Notes: generated by a model not told the origin, from the letters alone. A stretch of 64,000 bases of DNA from Absicoccus intestinalis (GCF_033971885.1 NZ_JALBUS010000003.1:122195-186194); one strand, 5' to 3'. Counted from the stretch's first letter, positions 9,478 through 18,866 are shown. A program made the numbers and translations.

Positions 9478-9748
9478 GAGCATTTTGCACCATGAAATAC
9501 GAATGATACCCAATACAAGCAATATAGGCGACACTCAATAAGATCAATAACACAAAATGAGTCGATGTGGCACTTTGTACATAGGTATATCCTGCATAAG
9601 CCAATCCCAAAGCCACCACGATCATTAAGGCAATATCGGTCTTGACATTTTTTTGTCCTTCACTGGTTAATTGAATAGCTTTTAGGCTCATGGCATAAAC
9701 CACGATCGCCAAAGCATATAAAATCGCAATAAAAATATAAATTCGCAT
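9461..9748 (-). CDS. Small multi-span membrane protein, function unknown
   Basis: 95 residues, mostly hydrophobic. Likely membrane segments are residues 2-20, 38-57 and 63-86, with a charged loop (TSEGQKNVKTD) between the first two and a charged tail (QKKED). I do not recognise the family. The ribosome site GGAGGAG is excellent. It is the last gene of a run that begins with the DEAD-box helicase, nine bases after the DHHW acylation gene, so it may be an accessory to the MBOAT/DHHW surface modification system; that is inference from position only. Confidence 0.7.
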   Translation of the reverse strand: MRIYIFIAILYALAIVVYAMSLKAIQLTSEGQKNVKTDIALMIVVALGLAYAGYTYVQSATSTHFVLLILLSVAYIACIGYHSYFMVQNAQKKED

Positions 9749-9757
9749 ATTCTCCTC

Positions 9758-10867
9758 CTACTGCAAACAATCAGCCAATGAATCATCTTCAATAAAGGTG
9801 TTCACATTATAGACATACATCATCGAATCAATTTGATCTTGTTTGATCAATTGATGCAGATCTCCGTAATAATAACGTGGATCCACAACTGTGATGGATT
9901 TATAATATGGAATCAAAAAAGGAATCAATGCATTGGCATAACTATCTTTGATCAACAAAAGATGTCCTGTGGCATTGGTATCCATTTCCATTCGAACCAA
10001 GGCATGATTACCATTGCCAAATACGGCATATTGGTCATTGGATGCGATGGCTTTGGAATGATACCACGTCCGAGATCGCGTTCCATCATCTTCATTAGTC
10101 ACTAAATAATCTGGTTGATCTTTAGGTACAAAAATATGAATGGAATCCTTGATCCCGACACTTCCTGTTGTATGAGACAGTGTACCATGAAATGAATCAG
10201 AAACAAGCATTTGTTTATAATCCGATTTCTTACTTTCGGGATATAAAGCTTGAAAAGCATAAAAAGCACCTAAACTTGTCCAATGATGATCCGTTTTATA
10301 ATAGATATATTCTTGGTCATGTTTTTTCAGTGACTGACGTAGATCTACGATTTGAATGGATCCATCAATTTTTTTATCGATCGTGTGGATGATTGCATTT
10401 TGATCATAGGCTATCGCATCTTTATCGACGTGATCCTTTTGCATAGATAAAGCCGTTGGTGCAAGAAGAAACGAAGTCGGAATACCCGTACTCTTTGATA
10501 ATATATTGATGGCTTTGATATTTCGATGGATTTGTGCCCATTGTGGCTTTGCGCTATCTTGGATCAATTGATCTTTGGCAAGAAAAACATCGTTGATCTT
10601 TTGATTTTGTGTCGCTTTCAAAAACAAATATCGACCATGGATCCAGATATTTCGACCAACAAATTGATCCGAAAACCATGTAGTGATGGCCGATTGATAC
10701 CTTCCATCCCATACATTTTGCCAAGACCAAGTAGGAAATTGCTGCAACGACCGGTTTTCAATCGTTGATTGATCGGCATCTGGCCACAAAAGATTGATAA
10801 TAAACGTCAAACAGAGGATCGGCACAAAACATCTTCCCAATCGTTTGGCAAATTGTTTTTGTTTCAT
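9758..10867 (-). CDS. DHHW/AlgX-like cell-surface acetylation protein
   Basis: 369 residues with an N-terminal signal anchor (RCFVPILCLTFIINLLW, about residues 12-28) and a large extracytoplasmic domain. The motif 'YYKTDHHWTSLGAF' is the DHHW signature of the AlgX/AlgJ/DltD-like SGNH superfamily. 'RSLQQFPTWSW' near the start and the late 'LLIKDSYANALIPFL' match the same family, the latter carrying the Ser-like block. Such proteins work beside an MBOAT acyltransferase, moving acetyl groups onto extracellular glycans. The MBOAT gene lies nine bases upstream, a standard pairing. The modified polymer is not identifiable. The start follows TAGGAGAG. Confidence 0.85.
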   Translation of the reverse strand: MKQKQFAKRLGRCFVPILCLTFIINLLWPDADQSTIENRSLQQFPTWSWQNVWDGRYQSAITTWFSDQFVGRNIWIHGRYLFLKATQNQKINDVFLAKDQLIQDSAKPQWAQIHRNIKAINILSKSTGIPTSFLLAPTALSMQKDHVDKDAIAYDQNAIIHTIDKKIDGSIQIVDLRQSLKKHDQEYIYYKTDHHWTSLGAFYAFQALYPESKKSDYKQMLVSDSFHGTLSHTTGSVGIKDSIHIFVPKDQPDYLVTNEDDGTRSRTWYHSKAIASNDQYAVFGNGNHALVRMEMDTNATGHLLLIKDSYANALIPFLIPYYKSITVVDPRYYYGDLHQLIKQDQIDSMMYVYNVNTFIEDDSLADCLQ

Positions 10868-10876
10868 TTCTCTCTC

Positions 10877-12208
10877 CTAAAAAGCGGCATATAAAAAAGT
10901 CTGATAGGTGCTGCCAACCATCATACAAATACACAACAAAAAACTAAGGCCATACAAACCTACCATCCACCATGTATTGTATCGATGAATACATACATGT
11001 TCGACATGATCCCAAAAAGGGAGCATAAAGAAAATACTAGCAACATATACGACCCAATGAGAATGGAAAATGAAGGCATCCATACCTGTGATCCATGGTA
11101 CGTGTCCGAATGGAATCATCAAAGTCAATATATGAAATGCTTGAGAAAGATCCGTACTAAAGAAAAAGACCCAGCCAATCATGACCAAAACAAAGGTATA
11201 GATATGACTACCTAATGGATGATTTTTTAATACGGGTTTCAAATAATAATGCTCCAATAAAAGTAGAGAACCATAGTACAAGCCCCATACAATAAAGGTC
11301 CAATTGGCTCCATGCCAGAGTCCGGTACAAAACCAGACGATTCCTATGTTTCGTATATAATGGCTTCGATTTCCTCCCAATGGAATATATAAATAATCAC
11401 GAAACCACGTTGATAGCGAAATATGCCAACGACGCCAAAAGTCCTGAATGCTTGAAGCCATATAGGGGTGGCGAAAATTGGGTTCGAAATGAAATCCCAA
11501 CATTTCACTGAGGCCAATGGCCATATCGCTATAGCCACTAAAATCAAAATAAATTTGAAGAGTATAGGTAAAAGTCAATAACCAGGCTCCAAAAAAAGAA
11601 GATGTAGTTTGCAGACTGTGAAAAGCCAATGCCAAAGAATCAGCCAATACGACTTTTTTGACCAGTCCTTTTAAAAATAGAATGCTTCCTTTTCCTATAT
11701 TTGACCACTGGATCGAGCGATCCTTACATGCATCGACCATCTGGTGATAGTCAACGATCGGTCCCATACTGATCTTACCAAAATAACTAACATAGAGTGT
11801 ATAGTTCAATAGATCATGACTGGCAGGGCATCGTTTTGCATATACATCCATCAAATAGGATATTTCACTAAATGTAAAAAAGGATAAGCCAATTGGAATG
11901 CTCGTTGGTTGGATGCCAAAGAAAAAATGCGAATATTTAAATGCCATCAACACCAAAAGATCCACAACGATCCCACTTGTTACGATTGTTTTTTTCTTTT
12001 CAGACCGCTCCATGACTAGACCGGTCAAATAATTCCAAGCAATGGATAAAAGCAAGACACCAATATGCGAAAGATTGGCCCAACCATAAAAGATCAAACT
12101 AAAGATAACGAGTCCGATATTTCGTTTTTTTATGTCTTTGAAAAAATATTGACTGATAAAAACCAAAGGAAAAAAGCCAAATATGAAGAATAATGTTTGA
12201 AAGCCCAT
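10877..12208 (-). CDS. MBOAT-family membrane O-acyltransferase (AlgI-like)
   Basis: 443 residues with about ten membrane spans. The family landmarks are present in order: 'IQDFWRRWHISLSTWFRDYLYIPLGGNR', with its typical loop, and 'CTGLWHGANWTFIVWG' containing the catalytic histidine. The protein is thought to carry acyl groups across the membrane to an extracellular acceptor, passing them to the DHHW partner encoded next. Its ATG overlaps the stop codon of nfo by one base (TGATG), so translation is probably coupled. Unlike dlt operons there are no dltA or dltC genes, so a polysaccharide or teichoic-acid-like target other than D-alanylation is more likely. Confidence 0.9.
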   Translation of the reverse strand: MGFQTLFFIFGFFPLVFISQYFFKDIKKRNIGLVIFSLIFYGWANLSHIGVLLLSIAWNYLTGLVMERSEKKKTIVTSGIVVDLLVLMAFKYSHFFFGIQPTSIPIGLSFFTFSEISYLMDVYAKRCPASHDLLNYTLYVSYFGKISMGPIVDYHQMVDACKDRSIQWSNIGKGSILFLKGLVKKVVLADSLALAFHSLQTTSSFFGAWLLTFTYTLQIYFDFSGYSDMAIGLSEMLGFHFEPNFRHPYMASSIQDFWRRWHISLSTWFRDYLYIPLGGNRSHYIRNIGIVWFCTGLWHGANWTFIVWGLYYGSLLLLEHYYLKPVLKNHPLGSHIYTFVLVMIGWVFFFSTDLSQAFHILTLMIPFGHVPWITGMDAFIFHSHWVVYVASIFFMLPFWDHVEHVCIHRYNTWWMVGLYGLSFLLCICMMVGSTYQTFLYAAF

Positions 12209-13056
12209 CAGTATGCCCTTCTTAATGCAGCTATTTCTTCTTTATAAGGTGGCTTACCATCCTTATAAGGAGTTTCTAAGATCTTGGTAACATCTTGTAG
12301 TTTGGGATGATGGGCAATTGCGTATAAACAATCAAAGCCTATATATCCTTCACCAATATTGGCATGGCGATCTTTGTGGGTACCTCTTTCATTTTTGGAA
12401 TCATTCAGATGGATACAAGCCAATTGATCCAATCCCAAAACGGCATCAAAGTGTGCCAATACTGTATCAAAAGCATGAAGGTCATAGCCCGCATCATGGA
12501 TGTGACAAGTATCCAGACAAATTTTGATGCGTTCTTGTTTATGAATGCCCGATCGAATGTGGGCCAATTGCTCAAATGTAGATCCCAATTCCGAGCCTTT
12601 TCCAGCCATGGTCTCTAAAGCGATACAAATTGATGAATCATCCGCATCCAATACCGCATTTAACCGATCAATGATCGATTGTATGGCCACGTTTACATCC
12701 GCTTTTAGGCTAGCGCCTGGATGTAAGACCAAAGTAGTCGCACCAAATGCTTGGACACGTTTTAATTCACTGGCTAGGAATTCTTGTCCAAACTGTGCGA
12801 CTTCTGGTTTTATGGTATTGGCTAAATTGATCAAATACGGGGCATGAACGATCACACGGTAACGATCCCAGCTTTGTTCTTTCATCAAAGCATGCGCTTG
12901 ATCGATCTTCAACCTTTCAACAGGTTTGCGCTTGGTGTTGCTGGGAGCACCCGTATAGATCATACAAGCATTGGCACCATACGATATGGATTCTAAAATG
13001 GATCCATAAAAGTAATTAGGCGCCTTCATGCCTACATGAGAGCCCAAATAGATCAT
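12208..13056 (-). CDS. nfo: Endonuclease IV (apurinic/apyrimidinic endonuclease)
   Basis: 282 residues of a TIM-barrel, zinc-dependent AP endonuclease that cuts 5' of abasic sites in base-excision repair. Metal ligands are visible in 'LVLHPGA', 'IALETMAGKG', 'KICLDTCHIHDAGYD', 'LACIHLNDSKNERGTHKDRHANIGEG' and the late 'ILETP'. The length matches the family. The start overlaps the end of the DEAD-box helicase gene by four bases. The same pair (yqfR/cshB - yqfS/nfo) occurs in Bacillus subtilis close to ispH and sigA, as it does here. Confidence 0.95.
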   Translation of the reverse strand: MIYLGSHVGMKAPNYFYGSILESISYGANACMIYTGAPSNTKRKPVERLKIDQAHALMKEQSWDRYRVIVHAPYLINLANTIKPEVAQFGQEFLASELKRVQAFGATTLVLHPGASLKADVNVAIQSIIDRLNAVLDADDSSICIALETMAGKGSELGSTFEQLAHIRSGIHKQERIKICLDTCHIHDAGYDLHAFDTVLAHFDAVLGLDQLACIHLNDSKNERGTHKDRHANIGEGYIGFDCLYAIAHHPKLQDVTKILETPYKDGKPPYKEEIAALRRAY

Positions 13057-14381
13057 GACGCTTTCGCCTTCTCTCGTTGTTTCTGTTTCGCCCGTTCTTT
13101 TTTCTGTCTTTGAATATCTTTCTGGATCATTTGACGCTTTCGCTTTCGCTTCAAACGTTCAATTTCTTGTTTCTGTTTTTTCTTGTATCCAGGTTTAACT
13201 TTTCTATTTTTTCGACGGACAATGCGTTCAATTTCCTGATCGAATTCATCTTTTTGATGTGGTTTCTTTGTTGGAAAATAAGGTTTTAATGAGATCCATT
13301 GTCCTTTCTTTACATCTTCATGATGAAATTTCACTTCTTTCGATAGGGTTTGAATGGCTTTCGCATCCTTGTCTTGATACAAAGCAATACAAATGCCATC
13401 GCGATTGGCACGACCCGTACGACCAGCCCGGTGGATGTAATATTTCAAGTCTTTTGGGAAACCACAGGAAATGACATGGGTCACTCCATCCAGATCGATC
13501 CCACGAGCCGCAATATCTGTGGCAACGATGTATGTTTTTTTCTGGGCATTGATCAAACGAATGGATTTCAAACGTTCACGAGATTCCATCGAACCATGAA
13601 TTTCAACAAGATCATAATCATGCGCTCGTAATGTTTTGGCAAGTTCTTCAGCTTCTTCATTCGTATTCGCAAAGATCAAACAAACATAGGGTTGTATCGT
13701 TGGGAGGATATCTAAAAGTTTCCCACTGTATGTTTTATGTTTACAAGGTACTAGGATATGTTTTACATTGGCTTGAAAATTCGCTTTTTCATCGATCTGG
13801 ATCATATATGGATCGTGAAGATATTTCTTTAAGAATGGCTTCAAAGCTTCTGGTATGGTTGCAGAAAAAACCATCAATTGGATCTTTTTATCCATATGCG
13901 AAAGAATCGTGTCAATATCTTCTAAAAAGCCAAATTCCAAGGTCATATCGGCTTCGTCAATAACCATGACTTTGGCCGTATCGAGTCGTAGGATCTTATC
14001 TTGTAAAAACACATCTTTCATGCGTCCGGGTGTACCAATGACAATATGTGGCAAAAGGGTACTACTTTTCTTTTCGCTGCCACCGGTCACTAGTTTTACA
14101 CGCATGCCCAATGCATCCGTCAATTTCTTACATCTTTCATAGAGTTGATAGGCTAATTCACGAGTGGGTGTAGAAATGACGGCCTGCACCTCATTTTTAT
14201 CGGGGTCGATTTGTTCCATGATTGGCATGAAAAAGGCATGGGTCTTGCCGGAACCGGTCGATGATATACCAATCACATCACGTGATTTATTGGATATGTG
14301 TAAAATTTCACTTTGAATGGGGGTCAATTCTTTAAAATGTTCGATTTCCATGATACGTTGTACAATTGTGCTGTATTCCAT
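13053..14381 (-). CDS. cshB: DEAD-box ATP-dependent RNA helicase (CshB-like)
   Basis: 442 residues. Helicase motifs in order: Q-motif 'FKELTPIQSEIL' (16-27), Walker A 'TGSGKT' (42-47), 'PTRELA', 'GTPGR', DEAD (142-145), SAT (173-175), 'ATDIAARGID' and 'HRAGRTGR' (317-324). A very basic tail (about residues 375-442, rich in K, R and Q) probably adds RNA affinity. CshB-type helicases unwind structured RNA and help in cold growth and ribosome or mRNA metabolism. GGAGG stands six bases before the ATG. It heads the operon with nfo and the acylation genes, and is divergent from ispH. Confidence 0.92.
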   Translation of the reverse strand: MEYSTIVQRIMEIEHFKELTPIQSEILHISNKSRDVIGISSTGSGKTHAFFMPIMEQIDPDKNEVQAVISTPTRELAYQLYERCKKLTDALGMRVKLVTGGSEKKSSTLLPHIVIGTPGRMKDVFLQDKILRLDTAKVMVIDEADMTLEFGFLEDIDTILSHMDKKIQLMVFSATIPEALKPFLKKYLHDPYMIQIDEKANFQANVKHILVPCKHKTYSGKLLDILPTIQPYVCLIFANTNEEAEELAKTLRAHDYDLVEIHGSMESRERLKSIRLINAQKKTYIVATDIAARGIDLDGVTHVISCGFPKDLKYYIHRAGRTGRANRDGICIALYQDKDAKAIQTLSKEVKFHHEDVKKGQWISLKPYFPTKKPHQKDEFDQEIERIVRRKNRKVKPGYKKKQKQEIERLKRKRKRQMIQKDIQRQKKERAKQKQREKAKAS

Positions 14382-14425
14382 GTTGAACCTCCTTTAAAAC
14401 GTGTCTATCGTAACACACAAAAACT

Positions 14426-14453
14426 TTGAAAACAAATCACGAGTTCGTATAAT
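14426..14453 (+). promoter_or_regulatory. Promoter of ispH, predicted to give a leaderless mRNA
   Basis: TTGAAA, a 16-base spacer and a consensus TATAAT that ends six bases before the ATG. Transcription should therefore begin at or next to the A of the start codon. The AAGGG between -10 and ATG is too close to serve as a ribosome site. Confidence 0.75.
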
Positions 14454-14459
14454 AAGGGT

Positions 14460-15356
14460 ATGCAAATCATCAAAGTAAGACCACAAGGATATTGTGGTGG
14501 TGTATTAAAAGCGATTGATATGGCAAAACAAGCACGCCAGCAATATCCAGACGAAAAAATCACGATTTTAGGAAATCTCGTGCACAATGCCTATGTGAAA
14601 AAAGCCTTGGCCAAAGAAAACATTCAGACTCTTGAAGACCCCTCAAAGACACGCCTTGAATTATTAGAGGAAATTGATGATGGAATCGTCATATTTACGG
14701 CGCATGGAATTCATCCACAAGTCAAAGAGAAAGCGTTGCACAAGGGACTGCATGTGATCGATGCAAGTTGTCCTTTTGTTTTACAGACACAAAAAATTGT
14801 CCAACAAAAACTACTTGAAGGGTATGATGTTTTTTATGTTGGCAAATATCAACATCCCGAAGCGGAATCCATTTATACGTTGAGTCCATCTGTGCATTTG
14901 ATCCAGGATACCCATATTCCTGACATTACCAATCCACATATTTTTGTGACCAATCAAACAACCATGTCGATCGAAGATATCGATCATATTTTTCAGGCCA
15001 TCAAAGACAAATATCCAGCGGCTGTATTCCATGATGAAATCTGTAATGCGACTCGGATTCGTCAACAAGCCATTCTGGATCTAAAAGACCAAAATATAGA
15101 TATATTGATTGTCGTGGGGGATCCTTCCAGCAACAATACACAAAAATTATTGGAAATTGGCAAAAGTGCAAATATTCCCTTACGGCTAAAGGTGCAAACG
15201 TTTCAAGACATTGATCGACAAGCTTTGGATCCAAATGCCAAGATTGCGATTACTTCTGGAGCGAGTACCCCGCCTTATTTGACCAATCAAGTGATTGCTT
15301 ATCTACAAGGAAAGATCACAAAAAAAGAAGAGATACAAATAGGAAAGATCCTATAA
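14460..15356 (+). CDS. ispH: 4-hydroxy-3-methylbut-2-enyl diphosphate reductase (IspH/LytB)
   Basis: 298 residues, the last enzyme of the MEP pathway, converting HMBPP to IPP and DMAPP with a [4Fe-4S] cluster. The three cluster cysteines are C12 ('GYCGGV'), C104 ('ASCPFV') and C195 ('DEICNATRIRQ'). Substrate-binding 'GNLVHN', 'TAHGIHP' and 'GDPSSNN' are present. The N-terminus 'MQIIKVRPQGYC' matches the family start, so the ATG is right even though no ribosome site exists. It converges on trmK, and the two stop codons abut within a shared hairpin. Confidence 0.96.
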   Translation: MQIIKVRPQGYCGGVLKAIDMAKQARQQYPDEKITILGNLVHNAYVKKALAKENIQTLEDPSKTRLELLEEIDDGIVIFTAHGIHPQVKEKALHKGLHVIDASCPFVLQTQKIVQQKLLEGYDVFYVGKYQHPEAESIYTLSPSVHLIQDTHIPDITNPHIFVTNQTTMSIEDIDHIFQAIKDKYPAAVFHDEICNATRIRQQAILDLKDQNIDILIVVGDPSSNNTQKLLEIGKSANIPLRLKVQTFQDIDRQALDPNAKIAITSGASTPPYLTNQVIAYLQGKITKKEEIQIGKIL

Positions 15357-15370
15357 TGTATCTCTTTTTT
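15321..15370. terminator. Bidirectional terminator inside the overlapping ends of ispH and trmK
   Basis: A perfect 9-bp stem AGAGATACA/TGTATCTCT (15329-15337 and 15357-15365) flanked by an A run on the left and a T run on the right, so it can act on both strands. It lies wholly across the two gene ends. Confidence 0.8.
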
Positions 15371-15992
15371 GTAGAATTTCGAGTTCTTTTTCAAACGCTT
15401 TTCGTTTGGTAGGGACTTGTTGGACAAGTTGTTTTAATTTTTTTTCTTGATCCTGTAGATAGCATTCATAATCGGATGACGTTTCTACATGATATCCATA
15501 ACGCAAGGCAAAGGGCGATAGATCTTGTTTGTATTGAAGATATCGACAATCAAGGATTGGATAATAATGTTTATCCAAAACCATTTGTTCTCTTTCAATC
15601 ACCAACCCATGACTCGAAACATATTCTCTTACGAGTTCTGCTTGAGAGTGTGGTGAGATCAAGAAACGCATAGAAGGATACAATGTTGCTTTTTCTAAGA
15701 TATCGATGATCGTATGCCCTCCCATTCCGGCAATCACAACGATATCCACATCATTGGGTAGCCCAATCATTCCATTTATAAGCAAACATTGGATCGTATC
15801 TTCCAGATGGGCTTGGCGAACTTCGTTTTGGGCTCTGGCCAAAGGTTTTTGTGCAATATCACAGGCATAAGCTTTTTTCACCTTGTGTTGTTTAATGGAT
15901 TCAATGCATACATAACCATGATCACACCCAATATCCGCTAAAACATCGCCTTCTACCCAATCGATCACATGGGCCAAACGTTTTGAGATCAT
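15351..15992 (-). CDS. trmK: tRNA (adenine-22-N1)-methyltransferase TrmK
   Basis: 213 residues of a class I SAM-dependent methyltransferase. The N-terminal 'ISKRLAHVIDWV' and motif I 'LADIGCDHGYVCIES' are typical of TrmK/YqfN, followed by 'VVIAGMGGHTIIDIL' as the catalytic region. It methylates N1 of A22 in tRNA. The C-terminus is a helical, Lys/Gln-rich extension (about residues 170-213), also usual. It overlaps rpoD by four bases; rpoD-trmK is the classic Bacillota order. Confidence 0.93.
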   Translation of the reverse strand: MISKRLAHVIDWVEGDVLADIGCDHGYVCIESIKQHKVKKAYACDIAQKPLARAQNEVRQAHLEDTIQCLLINGMIGLPNDVDIVVIAGMGGHTIIDILEKATLYPSMRFLISPHSQAELVREYVSSHGLVIEREQMVLDKHYYPILDCRYLQYKQDLSPFALRYGYHVETSSDYECYLQDQEKKLKQLVQQVPTKRKAFEKELEILQKRDTL

Positions 15993-17119
15993 GATTTCAT
16001 AAAATCTTTCAAACGTTTTGCTCGATTTGGTTTTTTCAATTTGCGAATGGCTTTGGCTTCAATTTGACGGATACGTTCACGGGTTACATTGAATTCTTTG
16101 CCTACTTCTTCCAAGGTACGGGTGCGACCGTCTTCCAAACCAAACCGCAATCGCAATACTTTTTCTTCTCGTTCGGTCAAACCTTGTAAGATATTATCGA
16201 TTTCATCTTTTAATAATTGATTGTTGGTATAATCATCCGGTGATAAAGTTTCTTTATCTTCAATAAAATCACCCAAATGCGAATCGTCTTCTTCACCAAT
16301 TGGTGTCTCTAACGATACGGGATCCAAAGCAATTTTTTGAATTTCACGAACTTTATCGGCCGTAATATTCTCCATCTTTTCCGCAATTTCTTCTGGTAAT
16401 GGATCACGACCTAGATCTTGTACCAATTGACGTTGGATACGCGTCAACTTATTGATGGTCTCGACCATATGTACCGGAATACGAATGGTACGGGCTTGAT
16501 CAGCAATGGCACGGGTTATGCTTTGACGGATCCACCATGTTGCATAGGTAGAAAATTTAAAACCTTTTTTATAATCAAACTTGTCAACGGCTTTGATCAA
16601 GCCACAATTTCCTTCTTGGATCAGATCCAAGAACAACATGCCACGGCCTACATATTTTTTGGCAATGGATACAACCAAACGTAAGTTGGAAGAAATCAAA
16701 ATTTGTTTGGCTTCTTCATCGCCTTCCTGGATTCGTTTGGCAATGATGGGTTCTTCTTTGGGATCCAAAAGCGGAATCTGACCAATTTCCTTCAAATACA
16801 TTTTCACAGGATCATTGATTTTGGAATGGGATGAGTTCGCAAAGGTCTTCTCCAATTGAGAAATATCTTCACTGACAGAATCTTCACTTTCATCTTCTAC
16901 AGGTTCTAATTCATCTTGGGAATCATCAATGAACTGAATATCATTGGTGTCACACCAATCGAAAAGATCATCCATCTCTTCATCGGATAATTTCAAATCA
17001 TTGATCGCATCCATGAACTCATTTTGCGAAATGTCTTCATTGTTTTCATTGGCCTTCAATAAATACGCTTTACTTTCGTCAACGGATTTAAATGCTTTCA
17101 TTTTGCTTTTCGTTGCCAT
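15989..17119 (-). CDS. rpoD: Primary RNA polymerase sigma factor (sigma-70/SigA)
   Basis: 376 residues. An acidic region 1.1 (about 1-110) precedes region 1.2 'DPVKMYLKEIGQIPLL', region 2 'RLVVSIAKKYVGRGM' through 'YATWWIRQSITRAIADQARTIRIP' (-10 recognition), region 3, and region 4 'FNVTRERIRQIEAKAIRKL' (-35 recognition). The length fits a Bacillota SigA. The ATG follows GGGAGGATAAGTT. The gene begins inside the last 32 bases of dnaG and overlaps trmK at its end, giving the conserved macromolecular synthesis operon. Confidence 0.97.
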   Translation of the reverse strand: MATKSKMKAFKSVDESKAYLLKANENNEDISQNEFMDAINDLKLSDEEMDDLFDWCDTNDIQFIDDSQDELEPVEDESEDSVSEDISQLEKTFANSSHSKINDPVKMYLKEIGQIPLLDPKEEPIIAKRIQEGDEEAKQILISSNLRLVVSIAKKYVGRGMLFLDLIQEGNCGLIKAVDKFDYKKGFKFSTYATWWIRQSITRAIADQARTIRIPVHMVETINKLTRIQRQLVQDLGRDPLPEEIAEKMENITADKVREIQKIALDPVSLETPIGEEDDSHLGDFIEDKETLSPDDYTNNQLLKDEIDNILQGLTEREEKVLRLRFGLEDGRTRTLEEVGKEFNVTRERIRQIEAKAIRKLKKPNRAKRLKDFMKS

Positions 17120-18860
17120 AACTTATCCTCCCTTGTTCATGTAACAATCGTTGTTTATCAACCGACAGCTTTGCTTTTTCAAGTGGATCTGCCACCGTTT
17201 TGATTTTCGCATTGATCGCATCGATCTGTTCTTGCAGAGTACATATTTTGATCTTCTTCATACTATCGTTAAAATATGATTCATCAAAATCGGTTTTGCG
17301 ATAGGGATCATTCCATATCTGCATTAAAAACGAGCGAATGTCTTCATCGGTGATCTGAGCCATTAATTGATCCCGGTCCAATCGATCATATGTACGATAG
17401 AGATCGTAGATATATAATGATAATTTCTGACATCTTGGATCTTTAAAAAAGCCAATTTCATCACGAAATCGCTGACATGCTGATTTGCTCAATAATATAC
17501 AATTTAATATCGCCCGCTCCGCTATATCACGTCCTGGCATCGGTTGAGATATATGTATAGGTACGGAACGTTGTTTTCTTATTTTTGGCTGCACTGGTTG
17601 CTGGATCATCGTATGGAAATCAAATCCAGTTTTTTGTTTTAATTGTGCCAAATACGTTTCTTTTTCAAAAGAATTGGCCATTTTTTCAATGGCTTCAAAA
17701 ATTTCTTGGGCATAAGCTTTTCGATCTTCATAGTTGTCCAAATTATATTTGGTCAATAAATGATCGAAGAGAAATTCCACAAAAGAAATGGTACGAGATA
17801 CAAAAGCCGATAGTTCTGCTTGTCCTCCTTGATCAAAGATCTCATCGGGATCTTTATTGGTATGATTCTGCACTACAACGATATCCATATTTTGTGCAAG
17901 TGCCATCTTGCCAAACTTATACGTTGCATTTTGCCCCGCTGTATCGCCATCGTAACAAATGGTCACAGGCACTCGCAAACGTCGAATCAGTTCCAATTGT
18001 TCGGTTGTACAAGCCGTGCCTAAACAAGCAATGCTCTCATGGATGTCTGCTTTCTCAAAAGCTAATACATCCATTGCCCCTTCTACTAAAATGACGCGAT
18101 GGGCCTTATGGGCAAAAGCTTTCACACGATGATAATTAAAGATGACATGGCCTTTTTCATAGATCTTTGTTTGTGGACTATTGATATATTTAGGTTCATC
18201 TCCTGTATTGGTCAGTTTACGAGCGGTAAAGCCAATTGGATGTCCATTCGCATCATGAATGGGAATCACAAAGCGATCATGAAACAAGATATGTCCATTT
18301 TGAGTCAATCCCAACTCTTTTAATGTATCAGCATCGTATTGTTTGGCCTCAAAATATTTTTGTGAAGCCATTGCAGAGGGTGCATAACCAATTTCGAAAC
18401 GATATAAAATATCTTCATTGATCTTACGCCGATGTAAATAGTCCAAAGCCAATGTTCCTGCTTCACTTTTTAACTCATACTGCATATAGGAAATATAGGC
18501 CTGCAAGATATCATGATACGTTTGATTGGGATCAACTTTTGGTTGATAAGCCTCCTTGGGCAGAGCCAATGGATAACCAATCATATCGGCTACTTTCGCT
18601 ACTGCTTCCGGAAAGGAAATATTTTCCATTTTCTGTACAAAGCCAAATACATCGCCACCAGCGCCACATACAAAACATTTATAGATTTGCTTGTCCGTAG
18701 AAATCGAAAGACTTGGATCATGATCATCATGAAACGGACAGAGCGCCTCATAGTTTTTTCCTTTTTTTGATAACGACAAATACCGTGACATGATATCGAC
18801 AATATCGGCTTGTGCACGGATTGCCTTTAGATCTTGTTCATTGATCCAACTCAATCTCAT
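17088..18860 (-). CDS. dnaG: DNA primase
   Basis: 590 residues. The N-terminal zinc ribbon is C41, H44, C62, C65 ('CPFH', 'CFVC'). The catalytic TOPRIM domain carries 'VEGAMDVLAF' (Glu about 260) and 'CYDGDTAG' (Asp about 304 and 306). The C-terminal part (about 440-590) is the DnaB-binding helical domain. It makes RNA primers at the replication fork. I prefer the ATG at 18860 over a GTG one codon earlier because of the spacing from AGTAGG, which overlaps the glyS stop. It overlaps rpoD by 32 bases. Confidence 0.96.
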   Translation of the reverse strand: MRLSWINEQDLKAIRAQADIVDIMSRYLSLSKKGKNYEALCPFHDDHDPSLSISTDKQIYKCFVCGAGGDVFGFVQKMENISFPEAVAKVADMIGYPLALPKEAYQPKVDPNQTYHDILQAYISYMQYELKSEAGTLALDYLHRRKINEDILYRFEIGYAPSAMASQKYFEAKQYDADTLKELGLTQNGHILFHDRFVIPIHDANGHPIGFTARKLTNTGDEPKYINSPQTKIYEKGHVIFNYHRVKAFAHKAHRVILVEGAMDVLAFEKADIHESIACLGTACTTEQLELIRRLRVPVTICYDGDTAGQNATYKFGKMALAQNMDIVVVQNHTNKDPDEIFDQGGQAELSAFVSRTISFVEFLFDHLLTKYNLDNYEDRKAYAQEIFEAIEKMANSFEKETYLAQLKQKTGFDFHTMIQQPVQPKIRKQRSVPIHISQPMPGRDIAERAILNCILLSKSACQRFRDEIGFFKDPRCQKLSLYIYDLYRTYDRLDRDQLMAQITDEDIRSFLMQIWNDPYRKTDFDESYFNDSMKKIKICTLQEQIDAINAKIKTVADPLEKAKLSVDKQRLLHEQGRISYGNEKQNESI

Positions 18861-18866
18861 CACCTA

